Source: Sitta carolinensis (lineage: Eukaryota > Chordata > Aves > Passeriformes > Sittidae). Taken from it: a stretch of 64,000 bases of DNA. Below the pieces are notes generated by a model. The model saw only the letters and a program-made list of their open reading frames with translations. It was not told where the DNA came from and searched no databases. Of the stretch, positions 38,766 to 51,155 are shown one piece after another. Location of the stretch: the NCBI GenBank assembly GCA_032173965.1, contig CM063313.1:669305-733304 (forward strand). The letters are read 5' to 3'. Numbering within the stretch: position 1 is the stretch's first letter; each line of letters begins with the position of its first letter. A program made the position numbers and the translations under genes.

Positions 38766-41700
38766 GCACTTCCCCTTTAGTAATAAAAACACAGAAAAAT
38801 GTTTGAAGTAAAAAGTAAGTCATCCCCTTGGGTGGCTCTTTGAGCAAATCAAGGTTTTAATACAGCTGGAGAGACATTGAAACATAGCCTCACACTCTCC
38901 TTCCATATATCTGGATTTCACTGCCCTATTGCCAAGAGGGAAAGCAAAGATGGCATTTCCTATTTGTGCATGGTTTCTTAATATTTGCTGGTTGCAGCCC
39001 AGAGCATTGATGGAGTGGAGGAACACCATATCTACTTTCAGAGTTCATATCTACTAGATTTCAGAAATCCTGCTTTAAGCAGTTTGGAAGGATGTGCTGT
39101 GAATATTGTTTCAGCTACTTGATATTTTATAGAAATCAAGTGAATGCTGCTGTATGTGTGTAAAACTAGGATGTGACTTGAGTTGCAAATTTGACCCCTT
39201 GATCTGGAGAGTTCTCCATTTTCCAGACTGGATACCTTTCAAGCACATGTTAGAGTGGGCATTTTCTCAGAACTGTCGGTCCGTCTGTCTTTACTGCTGA
39301 ATTTTTTAAAAGAACTTTGTTGATATTCGAAGTTGTAAAGCCAGCACAGTGTTTAATTTTCTCCTTCTTTTTGGCCAGTGAGTTGTCCTTCCAGAATAAA
39401 AATCCTTTCCTTTTTAGTCCATCTGATAATTCAACATAATTAATCACTGCAAAAAACACAAGAGAGGATTTCTAAACATTATGTGGGGAAGTATGGTGAG
39501 CACATATTTACCTTTTGAAGGCTATAGGAATTACAGTATGTCAATTCACAGTGTGTTGCATTTGTGGGTAGTCTGTTATTTTAGTGTTCAACCGTTAAGA
39601 TTTTCTTTCTTTATTTTGAATCAGCCTAAGACTGTCAAACTCCAGCAATATGGATTTTTCCTTCTTAACATGTTCCTAAGATCTCCCTACTGTCTCTCTT
39701 TTGGTATCCTTGAAGAAAACCAAGCATCACAATTTAGAGATGAGGAGTTCTTGGAACTGCCTGAGAGTGCAAGAACTGAATGGTGCAGGAAGAAAAATCC
39801 CATAAATATTGCACAGCACCAGCATTTTTAAAGTGCTCCCTCATTCCTGATTGCATCATAAGAGCACACATTCATAAGGCACGTCACCCTGAAATTGATG
39901 GGAACCTTTCTGTGGACTACACAATTTGTATACTAAGCCTCCAGGTTCTTGAAGGGAACCCTTACTGCTTCAAAGAGCTCTTAAAATTACATTTAAATTG
40001 GAAATAAAAATCTCCTCAGTCCTGACATTGGAGCAGAGTTATTATTTCCCCTGCCTGTCTTCTCTCACTCAGGAAGCCATTGCAACATGAAACCCTCTTC
40101 TGATTGTTTCTCCTCCAAATGCCTCTCTCAACTGCATGGACTGCACTATTTCCTTGTGAAAGGAGGAAAAATATAGGAATTTAGGCAAGTGGAACAGTCT
40201 GTGTATTCAGAGTGAAAAAGTAGTGTCAAGATGGGTCTAATTTTCCCAGCCACAGAAACATGTTTGCCTTCTTCCTTTGCCTCGGCACAAGAATAGGTGA
40301 AGTGCAACTCCCAGTTCAGTAAATTGTTGCAGAATAACCAAGGGCTAAAGGGAACCCTTATGTGTGCTTTAGAACTCGTGAGAAGATACATTCCCAGCAG
40401 TTTAGTCTTGCAGAACCAGTAACTGAGAACACACCATCTGTACACATGTGTACAGATCTGGACATGCAGTTTATTTTAAATCCAGAAACTCAAGAACACG
40501 AATCTGCTCATCCTAGGAGGATGATGCAAAAGAGGGAACATGACTTGAATTTAAGTATAGCAGGATGAGGCGGATAGTTGTAGGAGGCAATTTTTTAATA
40601 AAGGACAAAACAATGACAGGAAGAAATTGTTACATGCTCACTGTGGAGATTTTCCTTTTCCTCCAGTAATTAGGTGAAGATCCTTAAGTACCTGAAAAAA
40701 TACTTATGAGTTCTGGAGCAGTCTGCTGACCAGAGGTGTGCAAGAGAAAGATCTGATTGAGTATATTTTCCAGAGAGATTAGGTGGTGGTGTTGCACACA
40801 GTCAGAAGTTCTCCAGGTGTGTCCCTCAGGGCATGCCCAGTGATTTAGCTGCTCATCTTGAGAACTAAGCTTTTCCAGTCTGCACTGAGAAGGGGACTGA
40901 ATAAATGATAATCAGGATGCACAGGTCAATTGCCACAATTGTCCATCTGTGCCAATTCACTGGCTCTGAAGACATGACTGTATAAGAGAATGGACAATTT
41001 ATCTCCTAAGTTTCCAGAAAGATTTCCCCAGAACATGATTAAAGTTTCGGACTGACTCACAGTACTATTACTGAAATAAGAACTTTGTTTTCATTCTGTT
41101 TTAAAAGTGAAAGAAGTACTGGCATTAAGTCAGAAATACAAAATCTTGAGAGATGCTCTATAAGGGCAACAAGCCTGGACAAGATGGTTGCTTGGCTTTC
41201 TTTCAGATTCTTGAGTTCAAGTTAGCAGTTTTCTTACATGAATCAAAATGTCAGAATGGTCCCTAACTGAAAGTCTTAAGAAGGAGAGGGATGATGTGAA
41301 GAACTCACACTCTTGTTATGCAGGTACCAGGAGTCAGTTTTATGCTCTCTTTCTTGATGGAGCTGGCTGTCATCTACAAAAGAAAAAAAAAAAATCCAAC
41401 AGTCACATTTTGTGACAAAAAAAAAAACATAAGCAAGGAAGAGATGACTGACTGTGTTGAAAGTTTCACAGTCAATGCCATGGAGAGTTCTCTCCTTCTT
41501 CTGAGTTGCAGGTCTTTCCTTTCTGTCTGAACTTTGTTGTGTGGGTTTTTGTAGTGAAAATTACCTTCCTCAGCCAAACTCATCTCAAGTGTCTGGAATG
41601 TTTTCTTGGTCACATCCAGAGCAGCGCAGGTGATTTGGAGTAAGAAGGGGTTGTTTTGATTTTTTCCTTCATCAGATGGCATACCAGGATTCAAAAACAG

Positions 41701-44459
41701 AGCAGCTGTGTTCTCTGGTGCTACACTGCAGACATCCAGTGATGTCTGTCAAAGGCTCTGCATTCCCTTGCAGAGGTCTCTGGCTCACCAGGACTGACCA
41801 CTGGATGAGGAGATATGGGTCTGTGCATTTGAAACAGAACTACTGAGAGGAACTGGACAATGTGAAAAGCTTGGTTCAGGCTCTGGTCACTTTTCTCGCT
41901 ATGATTCCTTTCCTAGTTTGGAGACAGTTTGGAACATTTCCTTCTTTTGTTTATTTCACTTGGGAACAAATGGTTCATTTCCCTCTGTCCCAGCTGCTCT
42001 GAAAGGTTTTCTAGTTTCTCCAGAATGCATTATGCAATACTGCAGAGCAAGTCCTTTTTTTATTTTCAACTCCATGCGTTTACCATGTATTGTAATCTGT
42101 CTGCTCTGATTAGGTTCATCCTATAGAAACACTGCCAAAAATTTCTGTTTTACACAGCAATGTTTAGTCTTCAGCCTGGAAGCTAAGTACAGTCCTTTTA
42201 AGATGTTCATACATCAATATCAGTCCTGACTAATCCCAAAAAGCTTTGGATGGCAGGAAAAAGAAAAGCTTCAAGCTAGCTGTGCAAGTTGCAGGACAAA
42301 CACTGTGATCTTTGCTCTGGCCAAAATTCCACAAGCATCAACAGAAGTTGGGTTTGAGAATAGAGCTGCAAATCTGGTTTCTGATATAGTTGTGGAGGCC
42401 ACTGCCTCACTGGCTCTGCTTCTGTTAAAGAGCTTCACTTCTGATTTTGGAAGGGATTCAGTGGGACCCCACATTTGTACTGAATATGTTAATGTACTCA
42501 TATGTTAATGAGGCTGAAATAGATTTAACCCATCTAATGCTTCTTTGTAAGAAGTCCAAAACATTCCTTTCTTGTGCTTTCCTTAAATGTAGGTGGACTC
42601 CAGATCAGTATGACTGGTGGCCTCAGTGACAATTAGTAACCCGTTATTCTGTTTAATTAATGTTTATATTGCAAGTTGTGTGGAATCCAGGCAGTCTAGA
42701 GCAGTCCCATGCAAACATGCAGTTCCAGAGATCCCTGAGCAGCCCTGGAAAAAAATAAGAATACTTGAACCTTTTCAAAACTGTGGGGTTTTTTTACATC
42801 CTTATCAAGGCTTGGTTAAAATTTCAGGGTGGTAGAGAAATGGCAAACATTTTAAATGTGATAAGTGGTCACGGTTTTGTGGGTGGACGAAACTGGGGGG
42901 GCTCAGCTGGTGATGATGCCTTGTGATAAGAAAGGATGGGTAATCCTGCAGCAAAGGGCAGAGGGAATAAAGAAGCCACCGTTAACATGGGAGCTGTGCT
43001 GGCTGAGGAGGCCACTTAGCAAATTCCTTACTTGAGCATTCAAGGGCACTCTCTCGCAACTTGATCCTCACTTTTCCAAGTGCAGGGAGGAGAAGAATGT
43101 TTCACTGTCCAGAAAGCACCCGGGCCTTAAGATAAATGAGGATTGAAACAAACGTTTCCATTCATATCAGGGGCCCCTCCTCACTAGCGTCCTCACTGAT
43201 CTGTAAAAACCTTCTTTGTAAGTGTTTTCTAAAGCATAATCTGTGCTTTTAATACCATTTGATTGAATAATTCCAATGCTAGATTTGTTTTTTAGAGGTT
43301 TTGAGAAGTGTTACAAGTAGGAAAAGTTTTTAATAGAAACCTGAAGCCACTGACTGAAGAAAATTTCCTCATGACTCTTCCTGTTGTGGAGAAAACTGGA
43401 GAAAAATCAAGTCCAAAACACTGAGGGTCATGTGAATAGCTACAGAGTGGAATTCAGCGACTTCATTTTGGTAATTGCAGTGAAATTGCTCCCAGCAGAG
43501 ACAAGGAGCAGAGGAGAAATTTTAAATGTCCAAGCAAGAAATAACAGCTCTACCTGCCTTCCTGAATCCACTGAAGTTGTCCTGAGCACAGACTGAGCTC
43601 AAAGAACAGAGTTTTCTTTTCAGAGCAGATTTCTCTTTTCCTTTCACCACCCAAAAGTCCACACCAGACACTGAATAAGCTTTACAGGGAACTGAATTTG
43701 TTTTGTCTAAAGCACAGGAGAAAACCAACATCCCTGAAATGGTAAAAATAAAAAAAAAAGTGTGTGAAAAGTGTGTGTGTAAGAATGGTTGTTTCTTTTA
43801 TTTTTTTTATTATTTTTTTAAGAGAGGTGAAATCAGTTTAGTGAAAAGTCACAATCACTGCTTGGCAAAGTTGCAGACAAAGGTTATGTTGCAGCTACAA
43901 AGAATTTGGAAAACAACATGTAGACTTGAAAAATGAACCATTCCTTCACATATATAACTTAGTATATCATCCTTGATCATAATTATAGACAGATTTGGAT
44001 TGAATCTATTATTGAATGCATTGTCCTTAGAGATAATCAGGGACATGAACAGTAGTGACACTGTGATGGAAAGGACTAAATGGTGCAGTTCATCATCTCA
44101 GCCCTTGAAACGGCTGAGATATGCAAAAGTGCAGATTTTATCCAAGAAGTATGAAAACTACAAAGAGAGGAAGAAAAAGAAAAGGCAAGCAGAGGAATCA
44201 GGTGGCTTCACAGACTGCTGTGTTTGAGGAGCAATTTGACAGAGACAGAGCAAGATGATGATAACTTGAAAAAGTATAATTTGTTGTGATTACCTCTTTT
44301 TTTCTCCTTCCTCTCAAAGCAGTACAGTTTGCAGTTTGCACCCATTGCAATTTATACCTGGGTAAAAAGATGGCTTGGATAAAAGACAGTTTACTATGGA
44401 GCATACTTGGGTAAAAGATAGCTTAGCAAAATAAAGTATAATTTAATCCCTTCACTTAC
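38766..44459. other. Unique AT-rich non-coding stretch
   Basis: No gene or recent transposon recognised. Short A runs lie near 41383 and 41420. A minus-strand donor-like CTGAGGAAG then GTAATT lies near 41563-41571, but no convincing acceptor goes with it. Open frames such as 39481-39831 and 42271-42501 are not recognisable. Confidence 0.6.
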
Positions 44460-44630
44460 CTGGGCCTGCACAAAGTATTTTGGATGTCTTGAAACCTCAG
44501 TTAATGAATCCCCTTGCAAGAGTCCATTAAATACCTTGTGGGTGGGATTCGTTTCCTGAAGGACACCAAATAGCCGGGAGGGATGATTTCTGAGTGCGGT
44601 GTGATCCAGATAACGCCATATTTCCTCATC
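44460..44630 (-). CDS. Candidate internal coding exon, 57 codons (unrecognised)
   Basis: On the minus strand a consensus 5' splice site (CCCAG then GTAAG, exon end at 44460) follows a stretch open back to an acceptor-like TTTGCCTCAG at 44631-44640. With that acceptor the exon is 171 bases, exactly 57 codons, and starts and ends in phase 0. The peptide begins D-E-E-I-W-R-Y-L-D-H and ends K-Y-F-V-Q-A-Q. It is mixed in composition and free of low complexity. I cannot name the family. The polypyrimidine tract is weak, and another AG lies about 25 bases further upstream. This is the best coding candidate in the window, but a chance frame remains possible. Confidence 0.28.
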
Positions 44631-46692
44631 CTGAGGCAAATGCCTCATGTGCATGTCTCTTCTGCACTTTCATTAGTCAGTAGTTTGAACTTCTGTAATT
44701 TCTCTGCGTGCCAACCCCATGTATTCTTTAAGCGATGAGAATCGTTGATTATGTTGCATTTGGCTTCCAATGATTTCCATTTTCAGGCTTCTCTATCCAA
44801 AGGTAGTGGCACTGATGCAATTGTCACTGTATATGAAAATGCATCTGTGAAAGAGGCCAGAGAAAATAGGGAGTTTATAACATTGGGATCCTGGGTAGCC
44901 TGACTATCAGGTGGGGATATGCCAATTGACTGTTACTCTGCATTGCACTATGTATGAAGGGGACAGAAAAAGATCCTCAAAGGATGATGGGTGATTAAAA
45001 TGAACATTTTGTTTCCTCTTTAAATTTAATTCTCTTCCTCCCAATCTGTGAGGGCAGCATGCACTATCTGGCTCCAGCACAGTTATACACTGGAGATGCC
45101 ATGCCATATTTTTAAATCTTCCAGCCATATTATATTGTTTAAAATGTTTCAGGAGTCATAATATGCTGTTTAAAAAGTTGTGGCATGTGCAGCACATTGA
45201 AAACACTCTGATGTGTATAGTTACCTTTTCTGCTTGTCATTTCAGGCTCCTTCCCTGTTACTTGCTCTCCATGCTTTGATTGTACAGCTTCTGTACTTCT
45301 TCCACTATCATGATTAGTTTTGGCACCAGCAGACATCCAAATGCATGATAGACTTTTAAAATAAATACCTGAAGTGTCCTGTTTCTTCCTTCCTACGTGC
45401 CTACACAAAGCAGTGAGCCTTCCATGCCTGGAAGGCTTTCTTTGTACCAGCTCTGTGAACAGAAACCCTGTAGGAAAAAAAAAGTGGGGAAATTTCAGAC
45501 CCTGTGTCCTGACACTCTTGAGGCAACTTGTGTTTTGCTCGAACATTGGGTCTTTCCTTGGGAGCTCACTGTGAACATCCTCAGTGAAGCTCTGTAGCAC
45601 AGATGTGGGCTGCTGAAGCATCTCCAAAGGGCTGGCTCGGAGTTGGAACAATGCCTTCATCTAATTTAGAGCCGCCTGGAGGCTGTGAATTTATCCTTCC
45701 CTCGTATTTGTCTTGCACTCCAAGGCTCAGCTCCACAGAGGTATTTGAGCTCCTCATTCTTTTATAGGAGTGGGAGCTTTGACAGGAAATAGATAGCAAA
45801 CATCTGTACAAGATCCATTTTGAACCGTCTCGTTTACCATGTGTTGATGATGACAGGATTGAAAAGGGACTACTGTGAAGAAATGTTTTGGTGGCCTGAA
45901 ATTGCTGAGATTTTGCTCTGCTCTGCAGATTTAAAAACAGTACAGATGATCCTGCTATACAGGGTGATTTACAATGGTCATCCCAGTCCTCTCTGCTGAT
46001 ATGTGCTGGCTGGCTGGACTGCCATGGAGAAAGTGACTTTCCAAGCCTTGCAGTTGCATATTGAGCTCCCCCAAGGCTGGGGTCCTAAATCCCTCCCCCT
46101 TGCCTGCAAGAATTTGCCAAGGGTCTTCATTATTAGCAGCACATGGTCATCTTCCTCATGGTGAGCTGCTAATTTTGGGTAGAGTGTTTGTTATTGTGTG
46201 CATGCTTGCATCATTTCTTTCTTTTTCACTTGTTGTCCATCTTCTCTATTCTTCTCCCTCGATTCCATCATCTTTTTTTTTTCTTTGTTCCTTCCTTGCT
46301 GAGGAAAAGAAAGCAATGGACCTTTTCCCTCAGTTGCTTATGAATTCATTCTAATATCACCCAGTTAAACATCTCATTAAACAAGGCACTCTCAGAAAGG
46401 GGTTATTGACAGTAACCTCTCCATGTTAAACTTCTGATTCATGTTTGAAATTAGTTCCAGAACAACAGAGAGAAGCTTCTGGCCTTGAACCATGATGTCC
46501 TTTGTGCTGAAAGTGAGTTTTTATTTACACAGTCCTTTTACCCTTGTGCTAGCTCATGGCCCAATTCTCCAGTCCTCCATGGCTGATGCAATCACTTATT
46601 CTTAAATAGCACTAAGAAGATGCTAGAGAAATGCCCCAAGAGGCTGTGTTTTCTTACATTGGTGAAAAGGCCAGGGACTAAGCCTGTTTTTA
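44631..46692. other. Unique stretch with a long unsupported minus frame
   Basis: A 173-codon minus frame covers 45139-45660. It contains a donor-like GAAAAG then GTAAC at about 45225, but its product is not recognisable. A short A run lies near 45475. Nothing else stands out. Confidence 0.5.
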
Positions 46693-46718
46693 TTTTTTTT
46701 TTTTTTTTTTTTTTTTTT
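46693..46718 (+). repeat. Poly(T) run of 26 bases
   Basis: Uninterrupted T26, followed by GTTATGTTTTGTTTTG. This is a simple repeat. Confidence 0.9.
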
Positions 46719-48094
46719 GTTATGTTTTGTTTTGAACCCACCTATAGCCCCATCTGTTTTTGTGAGCCCCACTTCTGTAACAGACTTCACCTTGAGCTTG
46801 TGTGTTCCCTTGTAAATACAATGACCTCCTTGTCTCTACAAACCTCAGCCCAAGAACTGCAATAAGCAGCAGAAAAAGGGCCTTCAGCTGCTGTTGGTGT
46901 GTCTTGTTCACGTCCTGAGGGCTTCGTCTGTGAACAGGAGCCTCAGGCACTCTTCAAGCAGATGAATATTTACAGGGTTACCTTGACAAGCACAAATGGG
47001 GCCCTTGCCTAATGAAAGTTGTGTGTGCTTCACTGTCTTTTTCTATTTTAGATAATCCATACTGGTTCAAGGAGCTTGAGGTTTTGATGTTTCCAGCAAG
47101 GTGGGAGGTGGCAAGACATAGCCACACAGCTTCAGCTTGACTGCAAGGATTTAGTAGTCTTAAGAAGCCGCCCTTTTTGAGTTTTCTCCATGGTTCAATC
47201 TTGTGCGTAACAACCACAACCTGAACCTGATCATTACTCTTCCTCCAGAGAGAGATGTCATTACTTGTTAAGACTGATTACATTCATACAGAGCCACTGG
47301 AGTAAAATCTCAACAGCTTTTGGGCTGAGGGGGGTGAAATATTTACAAACGAAATCTGTAGCCGAATGAGAAAAGCTATTGTTTGAATTTCAGGTGGTCT
47401 TCCTTCTAGATACAGCAATTGTTGCCTATCTGGGGTGGTTCAAGGTGGGTTTTGCAAACCCACATGGCCACCTACAGCCCTAGCTTAGGATTCATGTTTG
47501 TCTGTGCATAGGAAAATATGTCCCAGTGTTCAAGTGAGATGCAAGACCATGTGGCCTCTCTGGCCAGCACTTCCCCTTGTTCCACCTGGAGAAGTCTGAA
47601 CCTGGAACTCCTCTGTCAGACACCCAAATCTGGGCTTAACCTGATGTAATTATCTGTTATTTGTACAAAAGCTGGTCAAAATGCTAATTGAGTTTGCCAT
47701 TCTACTAAAACCAATGTAGCAGGTGCTGTACAAACAGAGTAATAAATGTACTGTCTTGAAGAAATTATGATCTGAAAGTGCAGGGAAGAGACTGGGTGGG
47801 AAAGGGGAAAAAAAGCAAAATGGCTTGGAAGCTGCCAATGGAAAGAGCTGCAGAGTTAAGTGTTGTCATACAAATTTATTTCAGTGGGATGGAAACTCTG
47901 CTCTGTCTGGTTATGTGTGATCTATCCAGACAAGAGAGATTTCTTTCACAAATCTCTTGTAACCCAGCCTTTGACAATATCACTTCACTCTTTCAGAAGG
48001 TACTGGAGGAATGCAACTCATGCTAAATGTGCAAATAAAGGAGGGAAGGAGAAATTACCTTCTGCTGTGGAATGCTGTCTGGCATGCTGACTCC

Positions 48095-48117
48095 TGTGTG
48101 CACACACACACACACAT
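48095..48117 (+). repeat. (CA)n dinucleotide repeat
   Basis: GTGTGCACACACACACACACA, a short microsatellite of about nine CA units. Confidence 0.85.
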
Positions 48118-48870
48118 TCATTTATGGACACACAAAGAGACCCAGAAGGAGGTGAGAAGGGAAAGTTTTTCAGTCTCACACTAAGCCTCACAAAGGGAGT
48201 GACTGAATTCTCCGAGCGAGCGGCAAAGATTTGGAAGAGAATCCAACTGCAGCTTGTGTTTCATATTTGCATTGGATGCTCAGGTTTCCAAATTAAATCT
48301 GCAAGTTAGACGGGGGTCCATGTTGTCTGCTGATCATCTGTTTCGGGGGAGAAGGAGAACAGAAATGACAGAAGAAAAATACTTGCAAACAACAACAATA
48401 ATTAAAATCAAGCTTTTGAGCACTGCTACCCCTCCCCCCAGCCAGATTTGTCTGGGGAGAAGATAAATAACTTCAACTGTAGGTTCCATGCTTGCTCAAG
48501 ATCTGAAATATTTAAACCAGGTCCCAAAAGCCCATACACATTTTTAATCAAAACCTGCTCTTTTTGGTTCCTTTTTCTGCATAAATACCCTGGCTTGATA
48601 GAACATCAAAACCTCATTAACTTACTATCAGTACAATAGAAAAGTTGAAAATTATCAATGCCATTTAAACTGCTGCAACTGTACACATACAGTGTTAGAC
48701 ATTTCTTTGGTTCAAGGTTACACATGGCATCACAAGTTCACCTCCTCCCCCACTTCCAGTGCTAAACAGGGTTGGATTCTTGCCAGAACAAAAGAATCTG
48801 CAGTCAGTTCCTTCAAGATTGAAAAATAAAGAATAAAGTTGGGGATTTTTTCCCCCTGCAGGGGAAAAAA

Positions 48871-48913
48871 CCAAAACCCAAAACCCAACAAAAACACAAC
48901 ACACACACACAAA
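48871..48913 (+). repeat. CCAAAA / CA-rich low-complexity tract
   Basis: CCAAAACCCAAAACCCAACAAAAACACAACACACACACAC; an A/C-only tract that follows the inverted repeat at 48846-48870. Confidence 0.8.
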
Positions 48914-50984
48914 AAGCTCCCCAAAAAACCCTGAAGAAAAGCAGACAGCTGCTAACTAGTTGTCTAGCTGTCTATTTGTGGACATTTTCTTTCATCTTGT
49001 CATACCTTTTGTGCTGTTTGAAATGTTTGGAGCTTAAACTTGAAGAACACTCAATGGATTCCAGACTTGTATTAAAAGAAAGGAAAAGGAAGGCAGAAGA
49101 GTTCTGACAACAGATGTGTGTGTTTGTGTGTTGGGGCCACATCATTCCAAGCATCAGCTCAGAAAATCATCATCATTGATTTTATTTTCATCTGACTGAA
49201 GAAAATTTTTCAGACAAGAAAATGTACAGTAACAATGCAATTTGTAGAAAAACACATATATCTAGAATGCAAGTGAGAGGGATATGTTGTAAGACCTCTG
49301 CAGAACAAGCAGAGACCATTTAGTCAATCTTATCTACTGCTTTTACTGTGTTGATTATCTATTTCCATAGAATGGGTAAAATCATCTATTTCAAGACAGT
49401 TTTCTTCTGCTTTGCCATCTTATCTGAAGGAAGCAAGGCAGAAGTCTAATTAATGTCAGTGGTCTTCAGTGAGCCTTAGCTCAGTCTGTGGTGTATTTAA
49501 CTCTGTTGATTTTTGTTGCCTTCTGCTATGCAGACAGCGAGTGCAGAAGGGGACTGGCTCCTACTCTGGCTTCCAGATAGTTCTCTGGAGCTTCCAATTT
49601 CCCCAGACTCACCCATTCCTCCAGCATAATGAAGAAAGCAAAACCAGCTGACAAGTGAGCAGAAGCAAAAAAGGAAGAGAGGAAACCACTGAAATGCTTC
49701 CCCTGTGGTGAAGAATCCTTCTCATCCCATCCCTTTCCAACTACTCTTACTGACACCCTGATGGTGAAGAGCTGTCTTCACACCTCCTCTCTCCTCAGGA
49801 GGAGCAGGGTTTTGTGGCTGTCAGCAAGTCTAAGGCAGAAGTCTCCCAGGAGGGGACTTTACTTGGAGGGACCAGAGAATCCCTAACTTGTTCCCATCAG
49901 TGCCTGTGAGATTAGTGTTAGGCAAAGAATGGCATCCCCTCCCCTGTCAGTGCCAAGAGGCAGCCGAAGCAGAAAATTCCAGGTGCTTTGTGGCTGTCTG
50001 CACATCCTGTGACCCATATGCCCTCATTTCTTAGCCAGGGGGGAAGGGTGGAGAGATAGCATCATCACCATTAACTGTGACCATGCTGGTGATCATGGTG
50101 GTGTTTGGAGGGAGGGTGACTGGTGATTCATGAGTCCTTGGAGAAGGATTGTCCAAGAGGAAGTTCTCATGGGCTCCTTCACCAACAGCCTTTTGTGCTT
50201 CTTCTTGCATTTATCAAACACCAAAGCTGTGAGGACAGGAAAATGAATTATGCCGGTTTCCAGCACCCAAGAAACCAGTCTTCTTGGATCTCAGGTAATT
50301 CTTCTTGATCATACAGCAGAGATGGCTTCTGCCAAAGTAAGGATGCGGTACCTTCATTTAAAACAGCTTATTCCACAGACTTCTCTCTCTTCAGGCAGAA
50401 GAAAGTGCTCAAAACTCACAAATTTCCTGAAGCAATTCCTTGACTTCCCTGGTGCTCTTCTACTTTGGCTCTGGAGCCACTGTGCCTGGAATTGCCATGG
50501 AGTGATGGGCAGTGACCATCTTCTCTGTGCTGTGCCCCAAACACCTGTACCAGAGGATGTCCACGAGCTTCTAAGACTAAAGTGACATGAGAGATCTCAC
50601 AGCTTGAAACCTTAGGTGATAGAGAAAAGCTTTAAACAAGGGAAGGTTTTTCCTCCTGGCAGCAGATGTCTTTTTAGGAACTCCTTGATTGCACCCTGGA
50701 TGATCAAGAGGTTGAAGGGAGATGGGATATTTACATATAAAAAGGAACTCTACTTTTGGGATCAATTAGACTATTCAGGGTTCACATTATACACCCTTTT
50801 TTCCCAGACTTTATACAGCCCTTGCTAGGATTAGGCCTCCATCGAGTAGATTATCTTTACATAGAGGCTGTATCTAGTGTTACAGGCTCTTTATTATCTC
50901 TTCTTTGAGACTGTGCAGGCTATCCCCTTGAAGTTCTTAACCCTTAAAGCACTTTATCTAGTATTTATTGTTTCTTCTCCACAG

Positions 50985-51155
50985 GCATCTGAGATGGCAG
51001 CACTGGTATACAGACCCCACCTGTCCTCGTTCTCCATAAGAGCATCATCTCTCCTCCCCCAGCTTTTTCTGTACACAGGGGGCTCACACCAGCATCAGGC
51101 TCTGTTTCCTAATCCTTTTCATCCCCAAAAAGTGTGCATCATTCCAGCTTGACTC
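50985..51155 (+). CDS. Candidate terminal exon (unrecognised)
   Basis: A strong pyrimidine-rich acceptor (TTTATTGTTTCTTCTCCACAG, ending at 50984) is followed by about 56 open codons. They begin A-S-E-M-A-A-L-V-Y-R-P and stop at about 51153. The product is not recognised and no polyadenylation signal is evident close by. A chance frame is at least as likely as a real last exon. Confidence 0.12.

Larger units (their letters stand above)
46719..50984. other. Unique stretch with small hairpins and CA/CAAAA tracts
   Basis: Holds a perfect 8-bp stem hairpin at 47445-47463, a short CA repeat at 48095-48117, a near-perfect inverted repeat at 48846-48870 and a CCAAAA/CACACA tract to about 48913. Acceptor-like pyrimidine-AG sequences occur near 47051 and 49532 without good donors. 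No gene was recognised. Confidence 0.55.

Noticed and set aside
45139..45660. 173-codon minus frame with a donor-like site inside
   Set aside because: No family resemblance and no good acceptor; expected by chance in 64 kb of six-frame translation.
48050..48110. Minus-strand mini-exon with a (GT)n tract as polypyrimidine-like acceptor and AGAAG/GTAAT donor
   Set aside because: The acceptor is a microsatellite and the exon would be about 35 bases; chance is far more likely.
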